A DNA stretch of 64,000 nt, taken from positions 11,470,001-11,534,000 of the forward strand of contig OX387198.1 in NCBI GenBank assembly GCA_947561715.1. Direction: 5' to 3'. Shown here piece after piece: positions 1-13,431 of the stretch. Below the pieces are notes generated by a model. The model had not been told where the DNA came from, searched no databases, and was given only the letters and a program-made list of their open reading frames with translations. Made by a program: the position numbers and the translations under genes. The DNA is from Ascidia mentula. Its lineage: Eukaryota > Chordata > Ascidiacea > Phlebobranchia > Ascidiidae. How positions within the stretch are numbered: the first letter of the stretch is position 1; each line of letters begins with the position of its first letter.

Positions 1-174
1 ACTTTATCTTACAAAAATCCCTCACAGAAATCTGTGGTGAGTGACGCAAGGTACAACACCTATGAAGCTTTTACCACTATCAGCAATATAATGCAATTCC
101 CGAAAGTTAAAAAAGTCATTCATTATCGTCATGTGCAACCTTTTTACAATTCCTATCATTTGATATGCGGTTAA
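1..174 (+). CDS. 3' end of an unidentified gene (partial)
   Basis: Reading frame 1 is open from the window edge to a TAA at 172-174 and encodes 57 residues ending HLICG. The peptide is rich in Tyr, His and Phe (for example VIHYRHVQPFYNSYH), which looks like a compact globular C-terminus rather than random translation. A splice acceptor (ctcacag) at about 11-17 could trim the first residues. Two overlapping AATAAA signals at 646-655 fit a 3' UTR of about 470 bases. I do not recognise the family. The stretch is short and has no partner exon in view, so it could also be a chance open frame. Confidence 0.4.
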   Translation, partial: TLSYKNPSQKSVVSDARYNTYEAFTTISNIMQFPKVKKVIHYRHVQPFYNSYHLICG

Positions 175-645
175 ATGGAAGTCAAACGCCTAATGCGGGC
201 CGTGTTGACACCGACGACGTTGTTAAACACCCATGAAGAACGCAACCGTATATGCATTAATTTGACTTGGGAAATAATTTGACTACACAACTTTATGTTG
301 AAGGTTCGCCAGCTAGTTTTCCAACATTTTCTAGACATTTAACTAATAAATTTTTAATGTGTTGGGGGATGTGGTGCACAGTTGTGCCAGGCATGTCTTG
401 CTTCATCACCCAAAATGTGCACATCGGACAAGAGGATCTACCCACAAAACTAAGAAAAAAACTGATAGGGATTCGTACCCAGGTGGTTCAAATCCCACTG
501 GGGAAAAACACGATGGCGTTCAACCAAGCTAAACTACCATCGAACGTCTGCGATGAGGTAAACTGTAATCGGTTGACGTTAATATGCATCAGTTACATCG
601 CACAAAAACATTGACAAAGCCTGCATTGCTCCCATGAAATATTTT

Positions 646-655
646 AATAAATAAA
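646..655 (+). terminator. Tandem poly(A) signals
   Basis: Two overlapping AATAAA hexamers sit 472 bases after the stop at 174 and probably end the first + strand transcript. No GT-rich downstream element was checked beyond a short T-rich stretch. Confidence 0.4.
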
Positions 656-1356
656 TGTTGCTTTGTAAGCAATGGGTTTGCCTTCACAATACAACTTTAA
701 TTTTCACACTTCAAAATTATGCGTGTTCGGAACTCGTCAAACGAAACTGTAGAAAAAGGTATCATAGCCTATTAAAAACTGCCGTGCAGTTGTTTTAGCG
801 CTTGCAAAACATAGAATCATATACGTAACAAAATAATGTACAACATATGTTAGACAGCGATAACAACATGTTGTTTAAGGTAATCTGAGATGCGTTACGC
901 AAACGCCAGCTGTTCAACGAGGCGAGATTCGATTTATGCACTGTAATGACCTCGGCTGACGCATCCCAAAATTCAACAAAGGTGATTACTGGGACGGAAA
1001 TGGAAGAATATGGTATGCTGACTAGAGAATTGGCTGTGACGTTTCGGAAATATATTTAATATCAATCAATTGCGGGTAATCAAATTGACAGAGTCCACTT
1101 CCAACGTGAAGAAATAAAAGATGGGAGATCCATATCATTATCCATAAAATAACAACGTAAAGTGCGACTAATGATCTTTGTAGGACAGAAAATTCACTGC
1201 CGTATAGTTGAGTGAGCGAAATTGCAATGAAGAAATAAGTTTTAAATTTCTGGTTTGGCGGCGTGTGGTTTTTACGGCATCCAGACCGAAATGACAATGA
1301 CAACATCGACGCAAAACACGTCCTTTCTCACAATATCGATTTCAGAGGCGATGCGC

Positions 1357-4300
1357 CTATATTTCCTTGTCATGGGAGAAACTTACCTTGGATTGATTTT
1401 TCATTTCCATATTCTTGGCCTTGGCGTCACTGAGGGCGCTTTCAGTCGGCGACAGCTCTTCTGCGCCACCCAGTGTAGGAGAAAACGGCGGATTGCGAGA
1501 TTGGAGTTCTTTCACTGCGAAGAAATAAAATAACTGTACGGGCGACAAAATACTAAAAAATGCCAGAAAAAAACACATTTTCCGCTGGATTAATTCGCAT
1601 GTTTATTTTAGGTTGTATTAATTAATTATAATTTAAGACTCACGATTCACGAAATTTTGCGAAATTAAACAAAGTGGTAAGAGTGGTAAATTTACCTTTA
1701 CTGTCTGACTTTGCTCTACGCAAGTTTGCTGACGGATTGTGCTTCACGAAATGCTGCTCAGCTATCGCCTTTGCTTCAAGGTCCTCCTCGGCAACCACTT
1801 CATCCTTCGGATGAACGACTTCATCCTCCTCCGGGAAGGAGAGCGGGGGAAGAAGAGGAGTACTGGATCTCGACCACGCTTCTTTGGGAGGGGAGAGATC
1901 TGCTCTTGTTGGAGATGGGATGTCGGGTTCTTCGCTTAAAATTGACGAGTCAAAGTCGAATACTGACGCCTCCGGCTCCAGCACTGTTCCACTGTCACGG
2001 TCATCGCTCTTACGCGTGTCTCTATCGTCCCCTGGTGGCTGCTTTTCCGGACATTGTGGCGACCGCTTGGTGCCGCCGTTCCGTCCATTCACCGATTCAT
2101 TGCTGACCGAGTGATGTACGGCACGACGGAAGCTGAAGTTTTGTTGTGGGTAGTGAGGGCGCGCTTCACTCCTTTTGTGCGACGCAATGACGTCACCTGT
2201 GACGTGAGGTTTTGCGGGCGACGACGACTTAAAATTAGGCGATCGACGCACGGGTTCCTGACGTGGATGAGGGGATTTCACAGGTGACTGGTTCGCATTG
2301 GGAGATCCCCCTTTGTGGCCATGATGGTCATGACGCTGTCCTTGCGTCATATTTTCGTAGCTTCTCGCTTGGTGGCGATGCAGGTGCCCCGTCGGCGTGG
2401 AGTGTTGTTGGGGTTGGGGCGGGCTATTGTACATGTGCTGCTGGTAAGTAGGCGCGGTAAGGCGCATTGACAGCGCTTGAGAGTTCGGATCGGGGTTAAA
2501 CACCATCTGAGGTTCAACATTGTCGTTGTCAAAGCATAGGGAGCGCCTCAGAGCCGGAGCTGGCCTTTGCTGCTGGTCTCGAATGGGAGCCTTTCCACCC
2601 GACTGCGGGGACCGGACTGATTGGACAGCATGGCCGTTGGGTGATTGGTTGGGAGTTGTGCGTTGCGGCTCGTGATTATTTACGACCAAACGAGTACTTG
2701 ACACTCGCGTTGGTGCCTGAACGGAAAGAACTTTCAAATGTACGTGAATTGTCATTACAAAATATACGTTGTTAGGAATTTACATGAAAGGCGGAATGCC
2801 TGTATTAATTTTCTTACCTTTTTATACATTCAACAAATGTGTTCAAAGTTGTCAAAATGATGACAAAAATTTATTTACACTTAAATATGTTTTATGGTTC
2901 AGATGACCGAGTATTCAGTAAAGCGGTATACTCTACTACGTCACAACTGAGTAAGCTCTTTCCCAAAAACTTAGCACATCACTGGTGATAACAACCAAAG
3001 TTAAGTTTTTTGTCTTACCGCCAGGTAAGGTCGGTGCTCGGGCACCTTATTCCAGTTCTCATCGTGGTGAAAGCTTGGTGGAATGGCGCTCGTACAACGG
3101 CGTGGTTGAGCATGAAGAGGGTTGGTCCTCACGTTGTTTGGACTTACTGAACTTGCGTGTTGGGATTGCTGTGGGAGTATGATAAATATATATCGATATT
3201 ACGAACATCTCGCATTCCTTTAAATGTTTGAATTGTTCGTGCCGACGTAGAAAGGTTGGTGTCGGGTAGGGATGATCCGAACCGAATCCGAATTCGAATG
3301 AGGAAACTTTTCCGAATTTAAAACTTTGCTACAGCAAATAAGGTTCACGCAGGCTTCGCAGCCAAGGCATACTTCTGCGTTGCTACAGCAAAAATTCGAA
3401 CTGCTATTTGTTTAGTGTGTTTTATGGCCAACTAAAAAATTTATGACGTCATTGAATATTCGGATTCGGCCAAATAGTGACTGTTGGTATTCGGATTCAG
3501 AATCTTGTTTATCTATTGCTTTTCTGACACACGCCTATTGGTAAGATAGAAAAAAGGGGGCATATCATATCTCTTTTTGCGTTTTACAAAAAATCAAACT
3601 TAGTTAAAAAAAAGTCGCAGAAATCAACTTGGGTCACTTACGTTTCTGTTGACAAGAACGTAGTCGCCGTTGGAAAGACGCTGTACGAGCCTCCCGCTAT
3701 GGGGATCTCCCCCTGTCCTATTCATTTCCTGTTGTTTTTGAGGGGAACTTGAAGCGAAAGGACCAGGCGTCCTGCTTCTGTTTCTGGTTGGAGGTGGAAC
3801 CTTTTAGATATAAAAACAAAAAATACTTTTAGAAATCAAACAAATAAATAAACATCATAAAGTACATAAAAGAAGGTTTACGCGACGTCGTGTGCGATAT
3901 GTTGTTGTCACCAAGGTGTGAAATAATGTTACAATAATGACACGTCTTATGGGCATGATAGGCGTTGCGCACTTTGTCACAAATTCATCCTCGACCCGGT
4001 GAAACATTGTACATATGTACTGTTTCTGTGTTTTTTTGCGCCCTTGAAGCCAGGGTGCCACATGAACTGTGATTCTATAATCCAAACAAATAAAGCGCAT
4101 AAAAAACAACTGCACTCAGCTTGGTACGACGTTAGTGCACGTGTAACTGCGTTTATCTTTAGTATCTCACATAAATCTAAGTTCAGGTCGATCGTACGAG
4201 ACGTAATGACAAAAGCTTCAAAGCGTGAGGGCTTGTGTCCACTCCGCTTCGTTAATTATCAAGTGCGTCGCTTTTTGTTTTCCATCCAAGCAAGGCAAAC

Positions 4301-6976
4301 ACGATTTAAATCCCAGTTCCCAGGCGATTGGGTTGCGCCGAGAAACAAAGGAGCAAACGATGATTTGGTCGCGTCACTATGTTGATGTGGATTGTTATCA
4401 ACCAATACAACGCGGGTGTGTTAGAGTGAACAAACACATACAAATCGTATTAACCTGACAAAAAAAATTACCAAATGTGTTTAAGTGGTCTTCATAAAAT
4501 GTGGATGGCCTTTGCACGTGATGAACAAAAGTTAAAAATCATCAAAGACGTTTGCGACAAATCTATTTACGGTTCATCATTTATATAGTCAGGTTTGAAA
4601 GCGTTACGAATGGATTACACATATTTGCTCTTACCTTCTGAACCTTTCTATCATCCGTTCCTTCAGTATCGCTGTTCAACAAATTACGCAGTCTTTCCTC
4701 GATGGTCAACTCAGCGGATTTTTTCTGTAGACATGCATTTTTTTTAACTCTATATAAGCTACATAGAAAGAGAAAAACTGCTTCAAATATGTTTTATTGA
4801 AAAAAAAACAATCTGTAAATTCCCGAATACAGCAAGCCGATAGCAAACTGAACTTGAGCAACACCACTACAACCTTCGTAAATTTCAAAACGAGTAAATC
4901 AAAACGACTTGTCTAAATGTAAACCGTTACCAAACAAACAAAAGGTCATATAAAAATTTATATATACATATACATATATTCAACAGGTCTATAGCAAAAT
5001 AAGTGAAGTATGTTTGAACATGAAAAGACGTTGTATACGTAAATGCCAAATCGCCCACTTTTGGGCTCAACCCTTAGAACAAACATGCTCAAAAGTCAAT
5101 CTAGTTATGCACCAAACTTTGTGTGACAAATCGGGCAACCTCAAACTGATCAACGCTTTGACCTCCATCATTGGTTAAGCCCATGCCTAGCCCTCGAACA
5201 TTGCTATTATCCTCCAGACAAACCTGTATTGTGACTCACAGTCGCGAAAATTTCTAACTTGGCTGTCTAGGCAGTATACTGTTGACCTAAAGACCTGCAA
5301 CTGTTACCAGCAAAGCTCTCGCGGCCGATGACACTGGACTATTCTGGAGCAACACAGTCAACAAACTATCGGAGCTTGATGATGCAGCAACGCATAATCT
5401 TCTAATCCTGCTTTTCTGGGAAAAGTAATGGCTGGGCCCAGGAGAAAGCCAGTGGACAATTATCGCTTGACAAAATGCTTGGAATGTCCAAGAAGAGTGT
5501 CTATTGTCATGGAGCGGCAATTAAAGACTGTTATGTGCGCTGCCGCGTTTGTGACACAACGATTGAATTGTCACAAACAATGCTCAGCGATTTTCAATAG
5601 CAAAGGGCCCTGATGAGAGACCTTTTGAAATGTGGTGATTTCAATAATGGGCGGTATACAGTTTACAAATTGCCTTGGTTTGGTTTTCGTTTGTCTGCTA
5701 CAGGCTAACACCAAGGGATGAGCAAGCAGTATAAGCTGCAAAATCAACAAGTATTTCTATCAGTAATTAAGCTGAGCAGTTCTGAAATGGGCGTGGTTAC
5801 TTTGTCTTATCCAAGACATTCTGAAAATAAGCTTAGTGCGCTTATTGCGATCTATTTCAAATACGTTCTGACAGTGCTCATAAAGTTGAACACAATTTCA
5901 CGACTTAAATATTAAATTAGTTCCATGTCCCCAATGCTCATTTTGCAATATACTGATATAAGCTACATTCAAGAAAGGGGCGATTTATAAAGCAAATATT
6001 ACCTGGGAGTGTTGTGTTGCCAGCTGATAGCTAGCAATGTGACTGTTAACCTGGCTGACATGGGGAGATTGAACGTGCTTTGCTTCGGACGAAGGCGAGG
6101 TCGACTGAAATGCTTTTTCTCGAATCGCCTGCGATAATCCGAATATATGTCTTCGGCCATCAGGGGTGCGAACTGGATTGGGGTAATTTTCATGTTCGGA
6201 TGTTCCCTGTCAAAAATAAAACGTTTAAGGTTCATTGGAAACTGTTTTTACCGTTTTACACGATGGCAACGGAGATTCCGAGTGACTGGTCAACTAACCA
6301 TGCATTTACAATTATTTATAAGTTACACCATGCATTTACAATTATTTATAAGTTACAGCTATAGATTATCCATTGGCAGAACAGTTTACTTTTAATCGAA
6401 AGTATATAGTGACTGTACAACTGAATCCGTATATATTTAACACATAACACTAAGGACCATTTTCAGTGAGGATCGATTACTGCTATTATTGTTTCATCGA
6501 GTTCATTGTTCAGTGGTCACGTGGTCTCAGATCTTGTAAACAGCGTATATTCTATGGCGTAAACGTCGTAAAATGTTGTTTTGGAAGTGACATGTTTTTT
6601 ACAAGTTTTCCATTGCATTATTGCTGATTAATTTTGATGATAAATGCACAATATTGAAGCGCGGCCTTTAACTTGATGTTCGTAGCAATTCGCGATTAAT
6701 TGGTTTAAAGACACCGATTAAAATCGCATGCCTTTTAAGCTTATATTGTTGTTGCTATATACCAAAACTGGGTGTTGCCTAAGTTTTAATGCAGTTTTAA
6801 ATTTAGATTAATCCACTATATTAAGGATATCATAATAATGTTTCCAAAAAACGAAGGGAAAGCATATCATTTGACCAATGACTTACAACTGAAAACCGTG
6901 CTCAACGGAAAACAACCCCCTCAAAAACCCAACCGGTACTTACCGGAGTCTTTCGACCGCGTGCAGTGGCAACCAT
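1357..6976 (-). CDS. Unrecognised Ser/Pro/Gln-rich protein, at least 7 coding exons
   Basis: Coding exons on the - strand join in phase: 6976-6944, 6206-6003, 4724-4635, 3800-3642, 3168-3019, 2716-1696, 1514-1387. All have GT donors and AG acceptors. The start is the ATG at 6976 (MVATARGRKTP). The first six exons alone sum to 552 complete codons. The 3' end is uncertain. Reading through the last donor stops at 1357 after nine more residues, while an acceptor near 1034 would give a tiny final exon stopping at 1022. The protein is mostly disordered: proline/glutamine-rich in the middle of the big exon, acidic around residues 470-520. Short conserved-looking islands are TPDGRRHIFGLSQAIREKAF in exon 2 and LTIEERLRNLL in exon 3. 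I cannot name the family. It sits in the slot beside SLC25A21 where MIPOL1 lies in other deuterostomes, but it does not have the long coiled coils of MIPOL1. Confidence 0.75.
3266..3507. repeat. Possible degenerate interspersed repeat
   Basis: Within an intron of the unrecognised - strand gene, the left part carries gatccgaaccgaatccgaat. The right part carries two runs of attcggattcgg-like sequence, partly in inverted relation. This resembles the worn termini of a small DNA transposon, but I could not find a clean target-site duplication. Confidence 0.25.
6297..6356. repeat. Perfect 30-bp tandem duplication
   Basis: The 30-base unit starting accatgcatttacaattatt occurs twice back to back (6297-6326 and 6327-6356) without mismatch. 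It lies in the first intron of the unrecognised - strand gene. Perfect identity suggests a recent slippage event. Confidence 0.9.
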
Positions 6977-9900
6977 GGCAACGCGTCTAGTTTCTGACGT
7001 CACAGTGGAATTCCTTCAGCAGCTAGCTTTCGTTGGCAACCGTGGGAAGCATTACGTTGTTATCGATAATGTCCAACACGTTCTAAACATTCCCCGGCAT
7101 GTCGAGGAATACAAGTTCGGTCAACAGAAATCTTTACAATCACAACGTAGACAGTTCGATAATTCCTACGTGCTTTCCAGATGGCAATAATTGAGTCCTG
7201 CGACTGAAAAAAATGTCGGTTTGCGGTCGTGTTTTCTCGCTAGCATATACCGCGACAACCAACCAACATTCCCGTCGTGTTGTGTATTTGACACTGTCAA
7301 CATTCCTGGCTACTGTTTGAATAACAGTTGACAACTATAAATATTGTACTGGGAGGATTTACATGTACTAACTACGTCATATGCGGCGTTTTTCATATGA
7401 AGCAATACAACCACCAAATATTTCCGAACTATACCGCAAGTCATTTAAATGACGGATACTTCGACGAACTCTTATTCGCAAGTAAAAGTTTCAACTCAAG
7501 TAATACGTTATTTGGTATAACACAATCTGTATACAGATACAAAAAGGCAACTGTGTGTATAAATTGTCACATACAATGTTCAGATGCTACCATTATGATG
7601 CGGTCTCCGTACACTTGCTTGTAAAACCTTGTAGCCAGACTCCTGATCCCCTGTATCAATCCCTCATGAATTATTCCCACTAAATATACAGCCGTTCGAC
7701 GATACAATGCCCACTGTTTGCCTTGTCACGAAGAACTCCCATATTCCGTTCTAGCACAGTGCGCATGTGTGTATTGGCCAATTCCTGATGACGGGCAGGC
7801 AATTTTGCGCGCTTTAGTTTAATCGCATTTTCGGTAGGACGCCATCTTCCCGGAACGCCTTTCATGTGCCTCAAATCCCGGCCTTGGCTAAACAGGCTCT
7901 TGGCCCGAGACGGCGCGTCTGCCCCGGTCTCAAGCTCATTTGCGGCTGGGCTCAACTCAAATCCCGACGAGAGAAAGCGCTTCAAGACCTGTGATTAGCC
8001 GTAGTTACGTAATAAACCAAGCCGTCCACCTCCGCCACAATACTACTCAATCTACCATCACGCCCCGAAACTCCGCAACGTGATAGCCGGTTTTGCCACA
8101 AAGCCATGATATTACCAATATCTGGGCCAGTCCGAACGCTACGCCCTCGTTAAACCAACACCCTCCCAATCTGCGCTGAGAACAGCAAAAAACTGGCTGT
8201 GTGTTGCGATTGTGCGCCGGATACAAGCACGGCCACAGGGCTGAAGTGCTATTGATTTTCCCTGAAGACCTGAGCAAACATGTCTTTCGTCGAAAAGTCG
8301 CTTTGTACAAGTTGCGCACTCAGAAACAACCCAATAAGTTTAAACGTATTGGAGAGAAAGTGCGACCGGTCGTGCTCGGATGTCCCACGAAAGGATTTAA
8401 CGATCCCAAGCTTCTTTTCTTCTGCTGAGCGTGATTCATATGTCTATCCAGGATTCATTTTCCACACCCCATGCGATTACATCTAACTAATTTATTTCTA
8501 TTAAATCCAGCACTTTCTCGGCGTATATACAGAGAGTCGATCGTACACAAGAGCAAATTACACCGCTGGCTGGTAAGTTATCCAAGTACCTTCTCTAAAG
8601 TCTAATTTCTGTAAACAGAGGTTTGTATGTTTTGCACATAACAGTTACAACGCAGCGGCTTAAGTGTCGCTAGCGTAAACCTCGGTGTGAGTAGCGCCTT
8701 TGATTGTACCGTTATTACTGGAGTTCAATGCTTAGTTTAGCACGACCGTTGCTGTTTTTTCACTAAAGATGAACAAATTAAGTTTTGAGGAGTACTCAAA
8801 TTGTGACATGTCTTACAATTATATCATTATCGTCAATACTAGACTTTTCGGGAAAATTTAATGCGATCAACAATGCCACCATAAACCTGTAACTATAAAT
8901 CTTCCACAATTTACGAAACGTCCACTAATCAAACACAGTCGTTCGCTGTTGCCTGAGCCAAACTCTTTCAGAACACAATAAAACACAACCGCGGACAACA
9001 CAGACGTAACCGCAAGGCTCCAGACAAAACTTATTCTTTATCAAGCCCGATTCCCTTGGCAGACTACCTCTCAGTGTTTGGCCTTTGGAACTGAATAATG
9101 CTGTGAATTTCCAAGAGTACAATTATGAACAACAACAACACAGAGGGCAACTCGCAACTACCGCCTGGTGGCCCATTTTCGCGGCCACAAAACCAAATAA
9201 AACCCAACGGGGCGACAAGCCAGTGCGAGTTGCTATGACGACCGACCAGTTGCACCACACGCTCGTTTCCACCACTGTTTCCTCGTCGGAATTTTTAAAC
9301 CATTTGACCTGCGGTTAATTCGATAAACGGAGGCACGAACGGCGTGAGTTTGGGTGTCCTTCGTAGGTTCCCAAGACCAGCAATTTGCCACGCGCTGCAC
9401 CTCAGCACAAAAACCGATTCGGTAGGGTTATATAGCCGCCTCCCTAGGGGCGACTACGCTGAAACCACTGGCGTGTGATGGAAATGGGCACTTTCGTGTT
9501 CCGCAAATAAAGGCGATTGTCACGCCAAGCTCTAAGCCCGATGTGGGAAAAATTCAATTGTATCAGTCTGTACTCTGTAGTGTTGAGCAATCCATCGGTA
9601 TTAATATTTTACAACGCGGACAGCTGGAGATTGCCGTTACGTCATCCTTGGCGTTGAAGGGAATCTCTACATCGCTTTATATATAAAGGATGCTTTACAA
9701 GGGCTGTTGAGCATTTTTTTTCAACGACTATTCTACAAACAGATGGTCACTGTTAGCAGCTCAACTATATATGCAGTTTACAGAATTCATATAATTGGCT
9801 CCATGTTTATATATGACTATTCTACAGTCGCTAATATACAGCAATTATCTTCTAAATGTGAGAAATTCTGACATTAATTATACGACAAAACTGTCAACAA

Positions 9901-12900
9901 TAACAAGTAATGGCTACCTTCCTTTCTTGCAAAAACATACGTTTGAAACAAACAGTAATACTAAAAATAACTTCTCCAGAATTAATTAAAAATAACTGCT
10001 TATTCGGCAGGAAGATATATAGGTGCCTACGAATTTCAGTAACATAAACGTGATTTTGTTAACAGTGATACGACGGTTATTCTCAAACTACACCTGCATC
10101 GTCCACCTTGCGAAACGCTGGTGAACTATAAAAACATTCATCGCCTTCTTTTCATTCTTTTAGAGCGCGTCGCTTTGTAGCTCAACTACCACTTGCGCGG
10201 GCCGTCTTCAATTAGTAATCGTTCCGATAAACTACGCCATCTCGCCGACTGGCCACCGCCTTTCCAACTTTCAAAAAGCCGCAATTAACGAAGGCGCGGG
10301 TACAAGTGCACTCGGAAAGCTCTGAAGATACACTCCCGGTCCACCATGCTCCACCGACGAACAAAAGGCCCCCCGCCGCATCCAATACCACTGCAGCCGC
10401 TGCTCAAACGATTCAACCAATCACAGACGGTCTTTGCATGTGACGCGCATCGCCGGTCGCGCTTCGATCGCCGTGGATTTGATCCAGTCACGCATGAGTG
10501 GCCTCGATGAGTAATCCGCCGTTGATGATGATTGATGTGGTTGATTGGCCTAAAATGGGACGCGGATGTCGGCGGTAATGACGGGCGCGTGTATTTATTT
10601 GTGGTTTTATGCTTTCTCGAATGAATATCGTAGAATAAACAATGTCGATTCGTGGAAATCGAATTGTAAATGAGCCTGAACAAATTTGTGCCTTTTTTCT
10701 TAGGAATCTTCTTATTTGCGAACTCTTTGCGCATTCAAATCTTGTTGATATACAAAGTTTTGTGAAAGTTGAAGGAAATCTGTGTAAGTTCAAGGATAAT
10801 CAAAGAATGAGAAAAAAACAGATTATCCCGTGACACAGTTAAAATGTACGTACTAAATCCATCACGTGAAACTAACCACCTGTGTTCGTTGATCAGGCAA
10901 CAATAAACTATATGGCGTTCGATATCTATTCCAGGCCCAAGTAGTGGTTTGACGGATATTTATTGTCACATCTGAACGGCCTTGTATCTTTTAATAATGG
11001 ACCACAGATCGGATTATTGCCATTAGCGAGACAATGATAATCTGTCTATCCATGATACCGGATACGATAGAATAGTTTAGAAGGTAAGTGTCTGCCAATA
11101 CTTAAGTACACATGACATATGGTGCGTTTCTCCATGGCACGTGTGGTCATTACATTGACCGTGTCCACAAGTACGGTAGAGGCTTGAGATGTGTTATAAC
11201 ACAAATACAAATAAACGTATACCCATGTTGGTACACTAATCCCGAAACCTCACCGTAAGAGAATGTCACTAATGAGGTGAACGATTTGTATTATAGTGGC
11301 ACACACCTGTACATGTTTTTTACGTCATTGTAAAAAGTGAGAAAGCGTTGCGACAAAAGAGAAATTTAGCAAAATGCGTAGCGGCACATTATAAAGCGCT
11401 TGACGTGCTGTGGCTATTGTTTACCGTAAGTTTGAAAATCATTTAAAACACTTTTGGTCGGCAATTACAACGCGGGGGTTTCTGTATTTTTCGTTCTAAC
11501 GGCCCAAATCAAAGGAAATTCAACTGTAAAGGTAGCAAGACATTTGTATCTACGAAAACTTCGCCATGGAGGCGTTTGCTGGGATCGACGAAACGCACAA
11601 AAGAGGATTATGCTTGGCATTAAACAATCGACGGCTAATTACTCCGCAAGAGAGGTTTGCTGCTTGCGGGCGGTCTCGATAATAAGTTACGATGTGTGCA
11701 CGATCTGGATTTGATCCAAACAGCTCACAATTGTTACAACTCTACTTAAAGTCATAATCAATTAGAGGCAAATAGTGTGAACGTATAAAGAAATAAGTTG
11801 TTGTGACCCGCAGGTTTGGGTCGAACGGGCTTTTTCATGTTGCGGCAGTGCAAGAATCGTAAACGGAGATTGTGTCGGTCAATTGAAGATCCATCGTTAC
11901 CCGCCTTTAATATGCCATAAGCCGCGATTATGCAGTGCGCGACAGAGTTCACTGTCTGCTTTGTTTGGATTTTGAAAAGAGCGCCTGCTTTTTGGTAAAA
12001 TAAAGCTTCGGTTGCGCTAGCCGTGTCGGTCTTGTGACGGTGGCTGTTGGTTGGAAAGCAACTTGAGCAGTTTGTTGATCACGTGGTTACTTTCCTTTTG
12101 ATGCAAGATGTGTTTAAATGTTGAATAATTGGCACATTGTCCAGAGGATTTACGATTTTTCTTTGAAGCAGAAATAATAATTTCGCTCAAAGGAATGACA
12201 CCCCCGTTTCTGCTGCAAAGAATTCCAACGTAAAAGTGATACATGGAATTCGAGTGGGACATCGATGCTGAAATGAAAAAGTCTTAAGTTTTGTTGTAAC
12301 AGTGTACCATATTCCTTTGACGTCCGTGGTTTAAAAAAGAAGTTAAAACGAAAGACGGTATTTAACATTTTGCGCCATAAATGTCACATTGTCCTTTTGC
12401 ATGAGACCCATTTTAATCCCGTCAACGAGTAACTATGGCAACTGGAATGGTATGGGGGAGCTTATTGGTCACATAACAACAGTAATAACAGAGGCGTTGG
12501 AATGTGTATTGCACTATATCGATGTGTTTTTTTACCACACCGCACAAAGTAAAACGGTTTTTGGCTACGCTACGCCAAATAGTGTGTAAAACATTTTTTT
12601 TACATTTCAGGGTGGTGGCGCTGTGGAATGCTGAGTTCGTGCCGCAAGTCACGTGGCTCCACGTTCCGCTTGACGCGCACATGCTGAGTTTGTAAGGTGA
12701 TTTCTTGATTGAATTTATTGATTTGTTGTATTAGATTGTAATTACCTGAAGTGGCGATTGTACTGTTGCAGTTTGTACCATTTGTACATTACGTTGCACG
12801 CCGAAAATGGTTTTAAATATACGGAGTTACAACTTGTAGGTGTAAAGCGTATTGTAATAAATTAATTTGTTTACTGCAGCTTGAACATTGTTTGTAATTA

Positions 12901-13431
12901 GCATAGCAACTAGCGATTAAAGTCATTTTTATGATAGTCAGTCAAACTGTAGCACCACAGTATCAAAATCTTCTGCATAATCATTGTACCTGATGAAAAA
13001 CCGGTTTTTCTTATTTGATTGTTTATTGCGCTATACACGTAACACGGGAATGTTTTATGGTAGTTGTTACGTGTGTGTGTGCGTACATTCGTTCTTGGTA
13101 ATTTTTATGTTATGTTGACAAAACAGCAAAGGTACACTCAACATCTGAGGTTTATTGTGTTTCTTGCTGTGCAAGCATATACTAGACCATCAAGAGCTGC
13201 TTATGTACTGGGTAAACATGCAGTGTCAGCTGTTTTAGGTTAGCTGCAAATCCTTTACAGCATCGAGGTACACTACATTTTTATTTCTAGAAAGGCTTAG
13301 CTCATTTGGTGCCTTCCAGTAAGATTTAGATTCACAAATTATATCATCTGTGTCTGTTTTTAAAACTCTTTTGTTTTACAGCTTTTGTTTGTTTCTGTTT
13401 TTACCAAGTTTTTAACTGTAAATAGCGAGTC
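6977..13431. other. Intergenic region between two divergent genes
   Basis: About 6.4 kb separates the start of the unrecognised - strand gene from SLC25A21. The short open frames here show no family resemblance and no splice-linked partners. Three stretches are GC-richer and less repetitive than their surroundings, at about 7690-8260, 9190-9560 and 10140-10500. They may be promoters or enhancers. The promoter of the - strand gene should lie just above 6976, and that of SLC25A21 in the AT-rich DNA below 13380. Confidence 0.5.
13362..13381 (+). promoter_or_regulatory. Splice acceptor just upstream of SLC25A21 start
   Basis: A pyrimidine-rich tract ending ttgttttacag (AG at 13380-13381) lies 50 bases before the ATG at 13432. 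It is either the end of a 5' UTR intron or, since many ascidian mRNAs receive a spliced leader, a trans-splice acceptor. The sequence alone does not decide between them. Confidence 0.4.

Noticed and set aside
480-515. A tRNA-like B-box motif (ggtggttcaaatcccac)
   Set aside because: Only a four-pair stem forms and there is no matching A box, anticodon arm or acceptor stem; at most a worn tRNA-derived repeat.
1357-6976. Assigning the unrecognised - strand gene as MIPOL1 because of its position
   Set aside because: The encoded protein is proline/serine/glutamine-rich and lacks the long coiled-coil region of MIPOL1, so position alone is not enough.
10285-10734. A 149-codon - strand frame in the left intergenic region
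   Set aside because: Basic, low-complexity and unrecognised; better explained as a GC-richer non-coding block.
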